A stretch of DNA of 64,000 bases from a bacterium (GTDB lineage Bacteria > Verrucomicrobiota > Verrucomicrobiia > Limisphaerales > UBA11358). Below, one piece after another: positions 35,684-44,966 of the stretch; the stretch's first letter is position 1; every line of letters begins with the position of its first letter. The translations under genes were made by a program, and so were the position numbers. The notes beneath the pieces were generated by a model. The model saw nothing but the letters and a program-made list of their open reading frames with translations. It was not told the DNA's origin and made no database searches. Location: positions 1-64,000 of the forward strand of contig JAJXXW010000085.1 in NCBI GenBank assembly GCA_021780905.1. The letters are read 5' to 3'.

Positions 35684-36931
35684 ATGATTTTACGGGCCAG
35701 AATCGTCCTGCCCGTCACCGCGCCGCCCATCGAGGACGGCGCGGTTTTCATTGCGGGCAATAAAATCCAGTCGGTGACGGCCTGGAAGGATTTGCGGCCG
35801 CACCAATGCAAACAAGTGAGGGACTTGGGCGAGGTGACCCTGCTGCCGGGCCTCGTCAACGCGCATGGCCACCTCGACTACACCGACATGGCGGGAGAAC
35901 TCAGCCCGCCCAAAAACTTCGTGGACTGGATCGGCGCCATCACCGCCGCCAAAACCGCGTGGACCTATTCCGACTACGCCCGCTCCTGGCTGCGGGGCGC
36001 GCACCAGCTTCTGAAAAGCGGCACCACGACCGTCGCCGACATCGAGGTCATGCCGGATTTGCTGCCGGAAGTCTGGGACGCCACGCCGCTGCGGGTCTTT
36101 TCATTTTTGGAAATGACCGGCATCAAGGCACGCCGCGCGCCACAGGAGATCTTGCGCGAGGCCATCGAAAAAATCGCCACGCTGGGGCAGGGCCGCAACC
36201 GGGCGATGCTGTCGCCGCACGCCCCTTACTCCACCCTACCCGAGCTGCTCCGCCTCGCCGCCCGCGCCGCGCAAAAAAATAAATGGCGCGTCAGCATCCA
36301 CGTCGCCGAGTCCGTGCCGGAATTTGAGATGTTCCAGCACGCGCGCGGCGCGATGCACGACTGGCTCAAGCGCAACGGTCGTGATCCCTCCGACTGCGGC
36401 CTCGGCTCGCCCGTCGCTCACCTGGCCCGGCACGGTCTGCTTGGTGAAAACGTGCTCGCCGTTCACGTCAACTGCCTCGCGCGTGGCGACGCCACCCTGC
36501 TCGCCAAAAATCAAACGCACGTTGTCCACTGTCCGCGCAGCCATGACTATTTTCGCCACCCGCAATTCGAGCGCGAACGCCTCCTCAACGCCGGCGTCAA
36601 CCTGTGTCTCGGCACCGACAGCCTGGCGACCGTTCGCAAAGCCGGAAAGCAAACGCCAGAACTGGATATGTTCGCCGAGATGCGCGCGCTGGCTGTCGCC
36701 GACAAAGCAGTTTCTCCCGCGACCATTTTGGAAATGGCCACCCTCAACGGTGCCCGCGCCCTTGGTCTGGGCGGCCAGATCGGCGAACTGGCCCGGAATA
36801 GTTATGCCGACCTGATCGCTCTGCCCTGCTCGGAAAAAATCGCCGACGCGGTTCAGGCCGTCATCGCTCACACCGGGAATGTCGCGGCCAGCATGATCAA
36901 TGGCCGCTGGACCATTCCGCCGCCAACGTGA
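35684..36931 (+). CDS. Amidohydrolase (deaminase/chlorohydrolase group)
   Basis: A 415-residue metal-dependent amidohydrolase of the ATZ/TRZ and SAH/MTA deaminase group. Metal ligands are His61 and His63 (VNAHGHLDYTD), His206 (SIHVAES) and His261 (AVHVNCL), with Asp312 in GTDSLAT; the beta-sandwich strands flank the barrel at both ends. The group includes aminofutalosine, methylthioadenosine and guanine deaminases, and the exact substrate cannot be read from motifs. It begins at the base after the hpf stop, so it shares that transcript. Confidence 0.85.
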   Translation: MILRARIVLPVTAPPIEDGAVFIAGNKIQSVTAWKDLRPHQCKQVRDLGEVTLLPGLVNAHGHLDYTDMAGELSPPKNFVDWIGAITAAKTAWTYSDYARSWLRGAHQLLKSGTTTVADIEVMPDLLPEVWDATPLRVFSFLEMTGIKARRAPQEILREAIEKIATLGQGRNRAMLSPHAPYSTLPELLRLAARAAQKNKWRVSIHVAESVPEFEMFQHARGAMHDWLKRNGRDPSDCGLGSPVAHLARHGLLGENVLAVHVNCLARGDATLLAKNQTHVVHCPRSHDYFRHPQFERERLLNAGVNLCLGTDSLATVRKAGKQTPELDMFAEMRALAVADKAVSPATILEMATLNGARALGLGGQIGELARNSYADLIALPCSEKIADAVQAVIAHTGNVAASMINGRWTIPPPT

Positions 36932-36977
36932 CACGCCTGCTTTCCATTGGTGGGCATCTGTGTTTATCTGTGACCAA

Positions 36978-38162
36978 ATGCATTCGTTTGCTGACGAATC
37001 AAACCGCCGGTTAAGCGCGCTGCGCGAACAAAATTTGTTTCGCGAACTGCGGCGCGTGGATTCGGCGCAGGGTCCGCGTATTCAAATCGGCGGCCACCCG
37101 TATTTAAATTTTTCCTCAAACGACTATCTCGGTCTTGCCAGCCATCCGATGCTGAAAGCCGCCGCCATCGCAGCCGTGGAAAAATTCGGCGCCGGGGCCG
37201 GTGCGTCGCGGCTCATCTGCGGCTCGCTCGCGCCCTTTCACGAACTGGAAGAATCGCTGGCCGCCTTCAAGCGGACCGAAGCCGCGCTGACCTTTGCCAC
37301 CGGCTACGCCGCCGCCGGCGGCACCATCACCGCACTGTGCGGCAAGGACGACATCCTCATCCTCGACAAGCTCGTCCACGCCTGCATCGTGGACGGCGCG
37401 AAGCTCTCGGGCGCGAAGCTGCGCGTCTTTGCCCACAACGACCTGGAGGATTTGGAGGACAAGTTGAGGTGGGCAACTTCAACTGCGCGTAACTCATCCA
37501 TGGTCACCCGTCACATTCTGGTCATCACCGAGTCTATTTTCTCGATGGACGGCGATTGTGCACCGCTCATGGGAATGGTTGCGCTGAAGGAAAAATACGG
37601 CGCCTGGCTGATGGTGGACGAAGCCCACGCCACCGGTATCCTCGGCCAACACGGACGCGGGCTGGCGGACGCGCTTGGGGTCAGCCAGCAAATCGAAATT
37701 CAAATGGGCACGCTCGGCAAGGCGCTCGGCGCGAGCGGCGGTTACATCTGCGGCAGCCGCGCGCTGATTGATTATCTTGTCAACCGCGCCCGCAGTTTCA
37801 TTTTCTCAACCGCCCCGGTTCCCGCCGCCGCCGCCGCCGCGACCGCCGGGATCAAACTGGTGCAATCGGCAGCGGGCGAATCGCTCCGCGCGCAACTCCG
37901 GCAACGGCTTGCGGAATTCAGATCGGCGACCGTCAACCGGCAACCGGAAATGGCCTGCCCCATCATCCCGGTGATTCTTGGCGACGAGGCAAAGACGCTC
38001 GCCGCCGCAGCCCAATTGCGCGCACAAAACATTTTCGTCCCAGCCATCCGCTATCCCACCGTCGCGCGCGGCGCGGCGCGGCTGCGGATCACGTTGACCG
38101 CCGCACATTCCGGAGCGGACATTTCCGAATTGGCCGCCGCGCTGGCCGGACTCAAAACTTAA
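36978..38162 (+). CDS. bioF: 8-amino-7-oxononanoate synthase
   Basis: A 394-residue PLP enzyme condensing pimeloyl-ACP or -CoA with alanine in biotin synthesis. Family motifs are YLNFSSNDYLGLASHP, GAGASRLICGSLAPFHELE and VDEAHATGILGQHGRGL, with the PLP Lys in GTLGKALGASGGYICGS. A short extra stretch (ATSTARNSSMVTRH) lies before the ITESIFSMDGD strand. The start at 36978 (MHSFADESNRRLSAL) is chosen over 36900, which lies inside the amidohydrolase gene. bioA follows after 20 bp. Confidence 0.93.
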   Translation: MHSFADESNRRLSALREQNLFRELRRVDSAQGPRIQIGGHPYLNFSSNDYLGLASHPMLKAAAIAAVEKFGAGAGASRLICGSLAPFHELEESLAAFKRTEAALTFATGYAAAGGTITALCGKDDILILDKLVHACIVDGAKLSGAKLRVFAHNDLEDLEDKLRWATSTARNSSMVTRHILVITESIFSMDGDCAPLMGMVALKEKYGAWLMVDEAHATGILGQHGRGLADALGVSQQIEIQMGTLGKALGASGGYICGSRALIDYLVNRARSFIFSTAPVPAAAAAATAGIKLVQSAAGESLRAQLRQRLAEFRSATVNRQPEMACPIIPVILGDEAKTLAAAAQLRAQNIFVPAIRYPTVARGAARLRITLTAAHSGADISELAAALAGLKT

Positions 38163-38182
38163 AATCTAGCATTAAAAAATTC

Positions 38183-39658
38183 ATGCAGCCGCTGGCCCAG
38201 CTTGACCAACGCTTTGTCTGGCATCCGTTCACGCAGATGCGCGACTGGCTGCGGCGCGAGCCGATTGTCATCACCGCCGGCAAAGGCGCGTTGCTGCGCG
38301 ATACGACTGGCAGAGCATATCTTGATGCGAATTCCTCCATCTGGACCAACTTGCACGGGCATAATCACCGCACCATCAATTCCGCCATTTCGCGACAGTT
38401 GAACAAGATTTCGCACAGCTCCGCGCTGGGACTGGCGAACGAGCCGGCCAGCCTGCTGGCGGAAAAGCTGATCGCAGCGGCGAGTTCCCCAAGCCCCCAT
38501 TCAAAGTCAACGACTCATGGCGCCCGTCCCTCCGAAAAACTGGCCAAGGTGTTTTTCTCCGACAACGGCTCCACCGCGCTCGAAGTCGCGCTGAAGCTGG
38601 CTTACCAATACATCTGGCGCACGCGGAGTGGAGCCTGCCCGCCCGCCTTGATGAAGAAATTTCCGCCGCGTTTTCTGTCTCTCGGCGGCGCGTATCACGG
38701 CGACACGATCGGCGCGGCATCCTTGGGGCACATTGATCTGTTTCATCAGGCTTGCAGCGGAATGCTGTTTAAGACGGACAAGGTGATGTCGCCGTATTGC
38801 TACCGCTGCCCGTTCAATCAGGCAAAGCCGGAACGCAATGACGCCAGGAACTATCGCAAGTGTGATTGGGAATGCGTCGGCCTGGTGGCGAAAAAGTTTT
38901 CTGCGCAGAAGAAAAAGGGCAATTCCTACGCCGCGTTTGTCTTCGAGCCGTTGATGCAGGGTGCCGCCGGCATGATCCCGCAGCCGGCCGGCTGGTTGAA
39001 ACAGGTGACGGACCTCGCCCGCAGCCACGGCGCATTGCTGATCGCCGATGAAGTCATGACCGGCTTTGGCCGCACGGGCGCCGCCACATCTGAAAATTTC
39101 TTCGCCTGCCAGCGCGAAAAGGTTCACCCCGACTTTCTTTGTCTTGCAAAAGGATTGACCGGTGGCTACCTGCCGATGGCCGCGACGCTCACGACGCAAC
39201 GCGTGTTCGATGCGTTCCTGGGCGAATACGCGGAGTTCAAAACTTTTTTTCACGGCCACAGTTTTACCGGCAACCAGTTGGGCGCGGCGGCGGCGCTCGC
39301 GAGCCTGGGTATTTTGCAGACGGAGCAATCCGTGTTGCAACGCACACGGCTGCAAAAATGGCTGGCGGAGGAATTGCAAACTCTCTGGGTATTGCCGCAA
39401 GTCGGCGACATCCGGCAGGTGGGGCTGGTGGCGGGCATCGAACTGGTCAGGGACTGGCGGACGCGCGCGCCGTTTGACCTACGCGCGCGCGCGGGCATCC
39501 GCGTGTGCGAGGCGATGGCACGGCGTGGCGTGCTGACCCGGCCGGTGGGCAACGTCATCGTGCTGATGCCGCCGTATTGCACCACGCGGGCGCAGTTACA
39601 ACAGATGGTGGCCGCGCTGGCGGAGGGAGTGGCGGAATTGAAAAACGAGAACTCATAA
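38183..39658 (+). CDS. bioA: Adenosylmethionine-8-amino-7-oxononanoate aminotransferase
   Basis: A 491-residue class III aminotransferase that makes 7,8-diaminopelargonate, the step after BioF. The BioA N-terminus is clear (RFVWHPFTQMRDWL), with VFFSDNGSTALEVALKLAYQ, IADEVMTGFGRTG and the PLP Lys in CLAKGLTGGYLPMAATL. Residues near 98-117 (AASSPSPHSKSTTHGARPSE) look like an extra low-complexity insert compared with the usual protein. Together with the upstream gene it forms a two-gene biotin operon. Biotin is needed by the pyruvate carboxylase in this window. Confidence 0.95.
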   Translation: MQPLAQLDQRFVWHPFTQMRDWLRREPIVITAGKGALLRDTTGRAYLDANSSIWTNLHGHNHRTINSAISRQLNKISHSSALGLANEPASLLAEKLIAAASSPSPHSKSTTHGARPSEKLAKVFFSDNGSTALEVALKLAYQYIWRTRSGACPPALMKKFPPRFLSLGGAYHGDTIGAASLGHIDLFHQACSGMLFKTDKVMSPYCYRCPFNQAKPERNDARNYRKCDWECVGLVAKKFSAQKKKGNSYAAFVFEPLMQGAAGMIPQPAGWLKQVTDLARSHGALLIADEVMTGFGRTGAATSENFFACQREKVHPDFLCLAKGLTGGYLPMAATLTTQRVFDAFLGEYAEFKTFFHGHSFTGNQLGAAAALASLGILQTEQSVLQRTRLQKWLAEELQTLWVLPQVGDIRQVGLVAGIELVRDWRTRAPFDLRARAGIRVCEAMARRGVLTRPVGNVIVLMPPYCTTRAQLQQMVAALAEGVAELKNENS

Positions 39659-39833
39659 ACCAATGCCAGCACCGCCGCGTCCTGCGCGGACTTGACCACT
39701 GGTGGCGGACTCCGGTCGGCCTCCACCACCGACAGCCGAGAAAACCACAACCCAAGGGGATATCTCCTCCTGATTTCTTAATGGGCCTCTTCAAAAGAGT
39801 TTTGACAGACTATTTTGCAAATAAAACACAGGA

Positions 39834-41216
39834 TTACTTCCCGATGCAGAACGTGCTGAAGATGGAGTCGAGCAGATCTTCCGTGCTGGTCTTGCCCACA
39901 ATTTCGCCGACGGCGTTGGCGGCAGTCCGCAAATCAAACGCCACCAGTTCCAGCGTGGCGTCGGCGCGCAAGGTGTCAGCCGCCCGGCGGGCGCTGGTCT
40001 GGGCACGGTTGAGCGCGTCCTGATGCCGGGCGTTGATGGCCACCTGCAACATTTCGGCCCGGATTTCGCCGGCCCAAACAAGGGATTTGATGGCGTCCTT
40101 CAAGGCTTCAATCCCCTGCCCGTTCAAGCTCGAAACGGTGCCGAGGGATGCGGGATGCGCGACGAGTTGCGCCGGCAGTTCCAATTTTCTCGGCAAATCA
40201 ATTTTGTTGAGGACTAATATTCTTTTCTTGCCGGCGAACTCGGCCAGGTAATTTTCATCAGCGAGAGTCAGCGGCTCGCTGGCGTCGAGCACGTGCAGGA
40301 TAAATTCCGCCCGCGCGAGCGATTCAAGGCTGCGCCGGATGCCCTCCAGCTCGATTTCATCGCGCGCCTCGCGCAGACCGGCGGTGTCAATGAAGATGAC
40401 CGGCAGCCCGCGGATGTTGGCGGTCTCCTCAATGGTGTCGCGCGTGGTGCCGGCGATGGGCGAGACGATGGCGCGGTCGCGGCCCAGCAATTGGTTGAGC
40501 AGGCTGGATTTGCCGGCATTGGGCCGGCCGATAATCGCCGCCCGAATGCCGCGCCGCAGAATTTGTCCTTCGTTCGCCGTCCGCAACAGTTCGTCCATGA
40601 AGGCAATGCCGTCGTCCAAGCGTTGCAACAATTTCTCCTTGGTGTCCGGGGAAATATCTTCGTCGGGAAAGTCGAGATGGGCCTCGACATGGGCGAGCGT
40701 GTGCATCAGGTTGTCACGCAAGTGGTTGATGCGGCGGGAAAGTTTTCCCGCAAGTTGCTCGTTGGCGGCTTCCAGCGCGAGTTCTGTGCGCGAATGTATC
40801 AAGTCCGCCACCGCCTCGGCCTGCGCGAGGTCAATGCGGCCGTTCAGGAAGGCGCGCTTGGTGAATTCGCCCGGCTCCGCCAGCCGGGCGCCGTGGACGA
40901 GCAACGCATCCAGGACCAGCTTCGCTGGCAGCAGTCCGCCGTGGCAGGAAATCTCGACGGTGTCCTCGCGCGTGAACGTGCGCGGCGCGCGCAGGACGGC
41001 GAGCAGCACCTCATCAATTATTTTTTCATCGTGAACAATTTTGCCGAATTGAATGGTGTGACTTGGAGCGGCGGAAGGCTTCAACGAATTTTTGCCGGCG
41101 GGCAAAAAACATTGGTCGGCGATGGCGAGGGCTTGTCCACCGGAAAGCCGGAGCACGGACAAGCCGCCTTCACCGAGCGGCGTGGCGATGGCGGCAATGG
41201 TGTCTTCCAAAATCAT
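39834..41216 (-). CDS. mnmE: tRNA modification GTPase MnmE
   Basis: A 460-residue GTPase that acts with MnmG to modify wobble uridine-34 of tRNAs. The N-terminal folate-binding domain is followed by the G domain, whose P-loop is GRPNAGKSS (residues 230-238), G3 is DTAGL and G4 is NKID. The C-terminal signature CIGK (457-460) is intact. The gap to bioA (39659-39833) shows no gene. Confidence 0.97.
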   Translation of the reverse strand: MILEDTIAAIATPLGEGGLSVLRLSGGQALAIADQCFLPAGKNSLKPSAAPSHTIQFGKIVHDEKIIDEVLLAVLRAPRTFTREDTVEISCHGGLLPAKLVLDALLVHGARLAEPGEFTKRAFLNGRIDLAQAEAVADLIHSRTELALEAANEQLAGKLSRRINHLRDNLMHTLAHVEAHLDFPDEDISPDTKEKLLQRLDDGIAFMDELLRTANEGQILRRGIRAAIIGRPNAGKSSLLNQLLGRDRAIVSPIAGTTRDTIEETANIRGLPVIFIDTAGLREARDEIELEGIRRSLESLARAEFILHVLDASEPLTLADENYLAEFAGKKRILVLNKIDLPRKLELPAQLVAHPASLGTVSSLNGQGIEALKDAIKSLVWAGEIRAEMLQVAINARHQDALNRAQTSARRAADTLRADATLELVAFDLRTAANAVGEIVGKTSTEDLLDSIFSTFCIGK

Positions 41217-41261
41217 CGGGAAAGAGTCTCGCGCAAAGGTGCAAAGACGCGAAGAAAAAAT

Positions 41262-41519
41262 TCAAACGGGCCGGCGGTTGCCAGCCTGGCTTTCGGCCGC
41301 GCGTCCCTGCAAGAAGTGCTGCGCTTTCAGGTAGGATTTTTTTTGCAAATAATGGAGCAAGGTCGGGTCCGTTCCAGCCGGCAACTGACGCGAAAGTTCG
41401 TCAATGGCGGCGAAGAGCGGCAGCAGGCTGGGCTTGGGCTTTGCGGTCGCCAGCGATTTCACGGTGGCCTCCAACTGGGCCAGCGCGACCAGCAACCGGT
41501 GTTCGACGGAAGTGTTCAT
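41262..41519 (-). CDS. Small hypothetical protein
   Basis: An 85-residue helical protein (EHRLLVALAQLEATVKSLA, then LFAAIDELSRQLPAGTDP and LHYLQKKSYLKAQHFLQG). No family was recognised. Its start codon overlaps the stop of the upstream membrane-protein gene by four bases, and mnmE begins 45 bp later, so all three form one minus-strand operon. Confidence 0.6.
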   Translation of the reverse strand: MNTSVEHRLLVALAQLEATVKSLATAKPKPSLLPLFAAIDELSRQLPAGTDPTLLHYLQKKSYLKAQHFLQGRAAESQAGNRRPV

Positions 41520-42142
41520 TGAAACAGATTGGGGAATTTATGGGTCAGCCAAGAATGGTGGAAGTCCACTTCGCCGAGCAGATACAAGCCGGTCAGCAGC
41601 CGGACCAGGCCCGAAGTCAGCACGACCACCACCATCGTCGAAAGATAAAGGCCAAACGCATGGGTCGGGTTCGGCTGCATCACGCGCGGGATGCCCTGAT
41701 AGAGAATCCAGACGGTGAGCGCGATGCCGATGAGCCACGACGTCCAGGGATTGATGAGGGGGCCGGCGTCCATCAGCCGGGTAAAAAATAAAGGGCCGAA
41801 ACCGTAGGCCATGACCGTGAAGGCATCGAGATACGAACGCTGTTCACGGAAGGTCTGGCTAATTTTGAGCAGCAACAAAGCGCTGAGGCAAACCATGGCA
41901 AGCAGCAAAAGTGCCTGAATAGTTTCAAATGCGATGATTTCATGCAGTGGAAAATCCCGGAATTTTTGAAACCGGGGCTGCCACTTCCCCCAACTGGCCA
42001 GGCCCCAACCCTCGGCGGCGGTGGCCATGACAATCATCGGCATCAAATACAGCCCGAGAACGCGCCCCAAACCGGGACGGGCCTGGATTATTTTGTCCCA
42101 AGCCACGCTCGGCTCAAAAATCAAGAAAAACACCCTGATCAT
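41516..42142 (-). CDS. Yip1-like integral membrane protein
   Basis: A 208-residue protein with about five hydrophobic helices (VLGLYLMPMIVMATAAEG, IQALLLLAMVCLSALLLL, LIGIALTVWILYQGIP, STMVVVVLTSGLVRLLTG). The order and the FLIFEPSVAWDKI opening resemble Yip1-domain membrane proteins of bacteria, whose role is not known. First gene of the operon leading to mnmE; divergent from the ftsB-like gene. Confidence 0.7.
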   Translation of the reverse strand: MIRVFFLIFEPSVAWDKIIQARPGLGRVLGLYLMPMIVMATAAEGWGLASWGKWQPRFQKFRDFPLHEIIAFETIQALLLLAMVCLSALLLLKISQTFREQRSYLDAFTVMAYGFGPLFFTRLMDAGPLINPWTSWLIGIALTVWILYQGIPRVMQPNPTHAFGLYLSTMVVVVLTSGLVRLLTGLYLLGEVDFHHSWLTHKFPNLFQ

Positions 42143-42224
42143 CGAACGAAATCTAAACCGCCGGCCGGCGATTGTCAGTAAAATCCGCTTTCACTTGCCG
42201 CCGGAGCGCCGTTAAACTGGCGGC

Positions 42225-42542
42225 GTGAAAGTTGATCTCGGCATCTGGAGCAAGCTCACTCAAGCGGTGGTCGCGCTGGTGGTGATGGCGGGTGTGATTT
42301 TGATCGGCATGAAATATGTGCCGCTCATCCAGCAAAACGAGCGGATGCGGCGCGAAATCCTCCGGCTCGACGGCGAACTCCAAAAACAGGCAGACACCGC
42401 CCGGCAATTGCGCGCGGATATTGACGCGCTGCGGAACGATCCGGCGACCGTCGCCCGGCTGGCGCGCGAAAAACTTGGCTATGCCTGCGCCGATGAAACA
42501 GTCGTCCACTTTGAAACCAATCCCGTCGCCGCGCCCAAATGA
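42225..42542 (+). CDS. FtsB/DivIC-like septum formation initiator
   Basis: A 105-residue bitopic protein with a GTG start. A short cytoplasmic head is followed by one membrane helix (AVVALVVMAGVILIGM, residues 14-29), a coiled coil (QNERMRREILRLDGELQKQA) and the family tail VARLAREKLGYA. This architecture fits FtsB or DivIC, which bridge FtsL and FtsQ in the divisome. Which of the two cannot be told. A hairpin follows its stop. Confidence 0.82.
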   Translation: MKVDLGIWSKLTQAVVALVVMAGVILIGMKYVPLIQQNERMRREILRLDGELQKQADTARQLRADIDALRNDPATVARLAREKLGYACADETVVHFETNPVAAPK

Positions 42543-42545
42543 AAA

Positions 42546-42571
42546 AACCGCGCCGGTTTTCCGGCGCGGTT
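42546..42571 (-). terminator. Intrinsic terminator of frr
   Basis: AACCGCGCCGG (42546-42556) pairs perfectly with CCGGCGCGGTT (42561-42571) around a TTTT loop. On the minus strand the stem is followed by six Ts, placing it just beyond the frr stop codon. There is no T run on the plus side, so for the ftsB-like gene it is only a hairpin. Confidence 0.88.
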
Positions 42572-42595
42572 CGCAAATCGCAAATTAAAAATCCT

Positions 42596-43156
42596 TCAGA
42601 CGGTCATGATTTCTTTTTCCTTGTGGACAACGTGCGCGTCAATCTTGCCGATGTAATCGTCGGTCAGTTTTTGCAGATCTTTTTCCGCCTGCTTCTTTTC
42701 GTCTTCGGTGATGCCGCTGTCATGCGCGTGTTTTTTAAACAAGTCCATCGCTTCGCGGCGGTGGTGGCGGATCGCCACGCGCCCATCCTCGGCCATTTTT
42801 TTGATGAGCTTTACAAACTCCTGGCGGCGCTCCGTGCTCAACTCGGGGAAGGCGAGCCGCAGCAACTTGCCCTGCACCACCGGCGACAGGCCGAGGTTCG
42901 CCTTTTGAATGGCCTTCTCAATCGGCTGAAGCGCGGTCGCGTCCCACGGCTGGATGACCAGCATCCGCGGTTCGGGGGTGGTGATGTTCGCGAGTTCGCG
43001 GATGCGCATCATTGAGCCGTAAACTTCGGCCTGGATGTTTTCGACCAGACTGGCCGAGGCCTTGCCGGTGCGGACGCCGGCAAACTCATTGGCCACCGCC
43101 TGCTCGGTCTTGAGCATTTTTTCTTCCGCCTCCAAAAGAATGTCGTCGAGTGTCAT
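42596..43156 (-). CDS. frr: Ribosome recycling factor
   Basis: A 186-residue RRF that splits post-termination ribosomes with EF-G. The family pattern is complete: EFAGVRTGKASASLVENIQ, then ANITTPEPRMLVIQPWD, IEKAIQKANLGLSP, and LPELSTERRQEFVKLIK-like LAFPELSTERRQEFVKLIKK. Length is standard. It lies 19 bp downstream of the double-SIS gene on the same strand and ends in a strong terminator; the usual neighbour pyrH is absent. Confidence 0.98.
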   Translation of the reverse strand: MTLDDILLEAEEKMLKTEQAVANEFAGVRTGKASASLVENIQAEVYGSMMRIRELANITTPEPRMLVIQPWDATALQPIEKAIQKANLGLSPVVQGKLLRLAFPELSTERRQEFVKLIKKMAEDGRVAIRHHRREAMDLFKKHAHDSGITEDEKKQAEKDLQKLTDDYIGKIDAHVVHKEKEIMTV

Positions 43157-43175
43157 GGCTTCAAAGTAACAAACC

Positions 43176-44954
43176 CTAAAGCGCCTGTAAAAATCTTTCG
43201 GCTTGTTCGTTGGTGAAACGATTTCTCACCCGCGCCACCGCCAGGCCCACCACCGGTGGATAGGCCAGGTCCGCCTTCATCCGCGGCTCGACGTATTCGA
43301 TGACTTCAAACAGCAACGCGTTCGCCGCTGCATAATTCAGCCCGGTCAGCTTTTCAATGTAACGCGTGGCGCGGTCAATGAGTTTCAAATTGCTCGGCAC
43401 CACCCAGACCATGAAGTTTCCCATCACCCGCCCCAATCGCACCATGGTGCAGGTCGAGAGGGCATTCATCACCAGCTTGACCGCCACGCGCGTCAGGCCG
43501 TCGAGCAGAAAATCCGACGGCGGCAGCGGAACATGGACGATTGCGGATTGCGGATCGCGGACTGTAAATTTTTTGGAGCCAATACAAATCAAGCCCGCTT
43601 GCGCGCCGGCCTTCCGCGCGGCGTCCAGTTGCAAACGCTGAAAGGATTCCGGCGAATGAAAACGTGCGGCCTCGGCCCGGCTCAGAATGGCAATCGCCGA
43701 ATCGCCTTGGCCCGAGGGGCGATGATTCACGCCGTCCGCACCGAGGCGGAACCGCATTAGTTCTGCCGTGCCGATTTTGCGGACGGTTTCCTGCGTGCGC
43801 GAAAGATTTTCCTCGCCAACCAGCGCGCGAATTTCCGCCGCGCTCCATTCCACGCAGCGCGGTGCGCGTTTCAAAATGCTGCGCCACGCGGAAAGCGAAT
43901 CCGGCTCCGGCAAAAAAAGAAACGCCCACGATTCCGCCGCCGTCGCGTCGTCCTGCTTGCGGAACGGCGGCGTGCAATACGTCGGCGAACGCTCGGTGGT
44001 GTCCGTCAAAACGTCCGCGCCAAAATCACCCGCAAAGTAGTTGTTTTTTCCGCCGCCGCGATAAACCGATTCTTCGAGCGCCACAAGCCGGGCCAGCGAA
44101 GGCAGAAATCTGGGCTGGCGCAAACCGGCGAGGAGTTCTTCCAAAGCGACCAGAAATCTGGCGGCGACATTCTTGGTCTCACGTCCCGACAACTCCGCGA
44201 CGACGATTTCCAAAACCGTCAGCAACGCGCAGAGCTGGATGGACGTGGCCTGCATCCGGGTCGAGCCAGTGATGCTCATCGGCCCCGTGGTGAGGTTGAT
44301 CTTCTCGATGCGCACATCCTCAATCACCTCGCGGCTGCGCTGGACGTGTGTGCACAGCAAATCATCAGGATTGTTATAGACAAAAAAGACTTTTGCACCC
44401 GACTTCAGGCCCGCCCACGCCGTGCCGATGACAAAGGAAGTTTCGCCGCCCTCGGTGATGGCAAAGACCACGTCGTTCGCCAAAATACCCAAATCGGCTA
44501 TCTGCTTTTCGCCGAAGGCCGTGTAATCCTCGAAGCCTTCGACGGATTTGATGAGCGCATAGTCGCCACCGGCCATCACACTGAGCGTGCGGTTTTCCCA
44601 GTCGGAGTTTTTTTGCCGCCGCCAGAAATCGCGCCAGATGGAGTCCAGCAGAATGCTCAGCCGCCCGGTGGAGCCGCAGCCGGTGAAAAAGATTTTTCCA
44701 CCGGAACGCAGCGCGGACAATACGGCGGCGGCGATTTTCTCCGCCTGGCCGGAGGTTGCGAACTCGCGATATTTTTTCACCACGTCTTTGTCGGCTTGAA
44801 AAAGCAAGTCGAGCGCGGCGGCAATGTCCGTTTTAGCCACTTCGCTTAAATTGGCCGTGAGCGGATGCGACGCCTCGGTGACCAGGGCGCCGAGCTTAAA
44901 CTGGCCGCTGATCCGCAAAAATTCCGCCGAACGTCGCTGGGAACTGGCACTCAT
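43176..44954 (-). CDS. Double-SIS protein resembling MurQ/glucokinase regulatory protein
   Basis: A 592-residue protein with two SIS (sugar isomerase) domains. SIS1 (about 80-270) has IFFTGCGSTGRLSILLDS, AGGDYALIKSVEGFEDYTAF and TTGPMSITGSTRMQAT. SIS2 runs to about 480, and the tail has VMNALSTCTMVRLGRVMGNF and a helical end. MurQ N-acetylmuramate-6-phosphate etherases are about 300 residues with one SIS domain. The doubled length, the AGGD segment and the C-terminal helices are more like mammalian glucokinase regulatory protein. The position of the MurQ catalytic Glu after the SIS1 loop is occupied by a non-acidic residue, while the second Glu (in EGFEDY) is kept. A short repeat-derived stretch (TVRDPQSAIV) lies near residue 465-475. 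It may bind a sugar phosphate. Confidence 0.78.
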   Translation of the reverse strand: MSASSQRRSAEFLRISGQFKLGALVTEASHPLTANLSEVAKTDIAAALDLLFQADKDVVKKYREFATSGQAEKIAAAVLSALRSGGKIFFTGCGSTGRLSILLDSIWRDFWRRQKNSDWENRTLSVMAGGDYALIKSVEGFEDYTAFGEKQIADLGILANDVVFAITEGGETSFVIGTAWAGLKSGAKVFFVYNNPDDLLCTHVQRSREVIEDVRIEKINLTTGPMSITGSTRMQATSIQLCALLTVLEIVVAELSGRETKNVAARFLVALEELLAGLRQPRFLPSLARLVALEESVYRGGGKNNYFAGDFGADVLTDTTERSPTYCTPPFRKQDDATAAESWAFLFLPEPDSLSAWRSILKRAPRCVEWSAAEIRALVGEENLSRTQETVRKIGTAELMRFRLGADGVNHRPSGQGDSAIAILSRAEAARFHSPESFQRLQLDAARKAGAQAGLICIGSKKFTVRDPQSAIVHVPLPPSDFLLDGLTRVAVKLVMNALSTCTMVRLGRVMGNFMVWVVPSNLKLIDRATRYIEKLTGLNYAAANALLFEVIEYVEPRMKADLAYPPVVGLAVARVRNRFTNEQAERFLQAL

Positions 44955-44966
44955 CCCGGTGAGTTA

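Noticed and set aside
39659-39833. Possible gene between bioA and mnmE
   Set aside because: The open frame here mostly overlaps the two real genes. The intergenic 175 bp show no start, domain or repeat.
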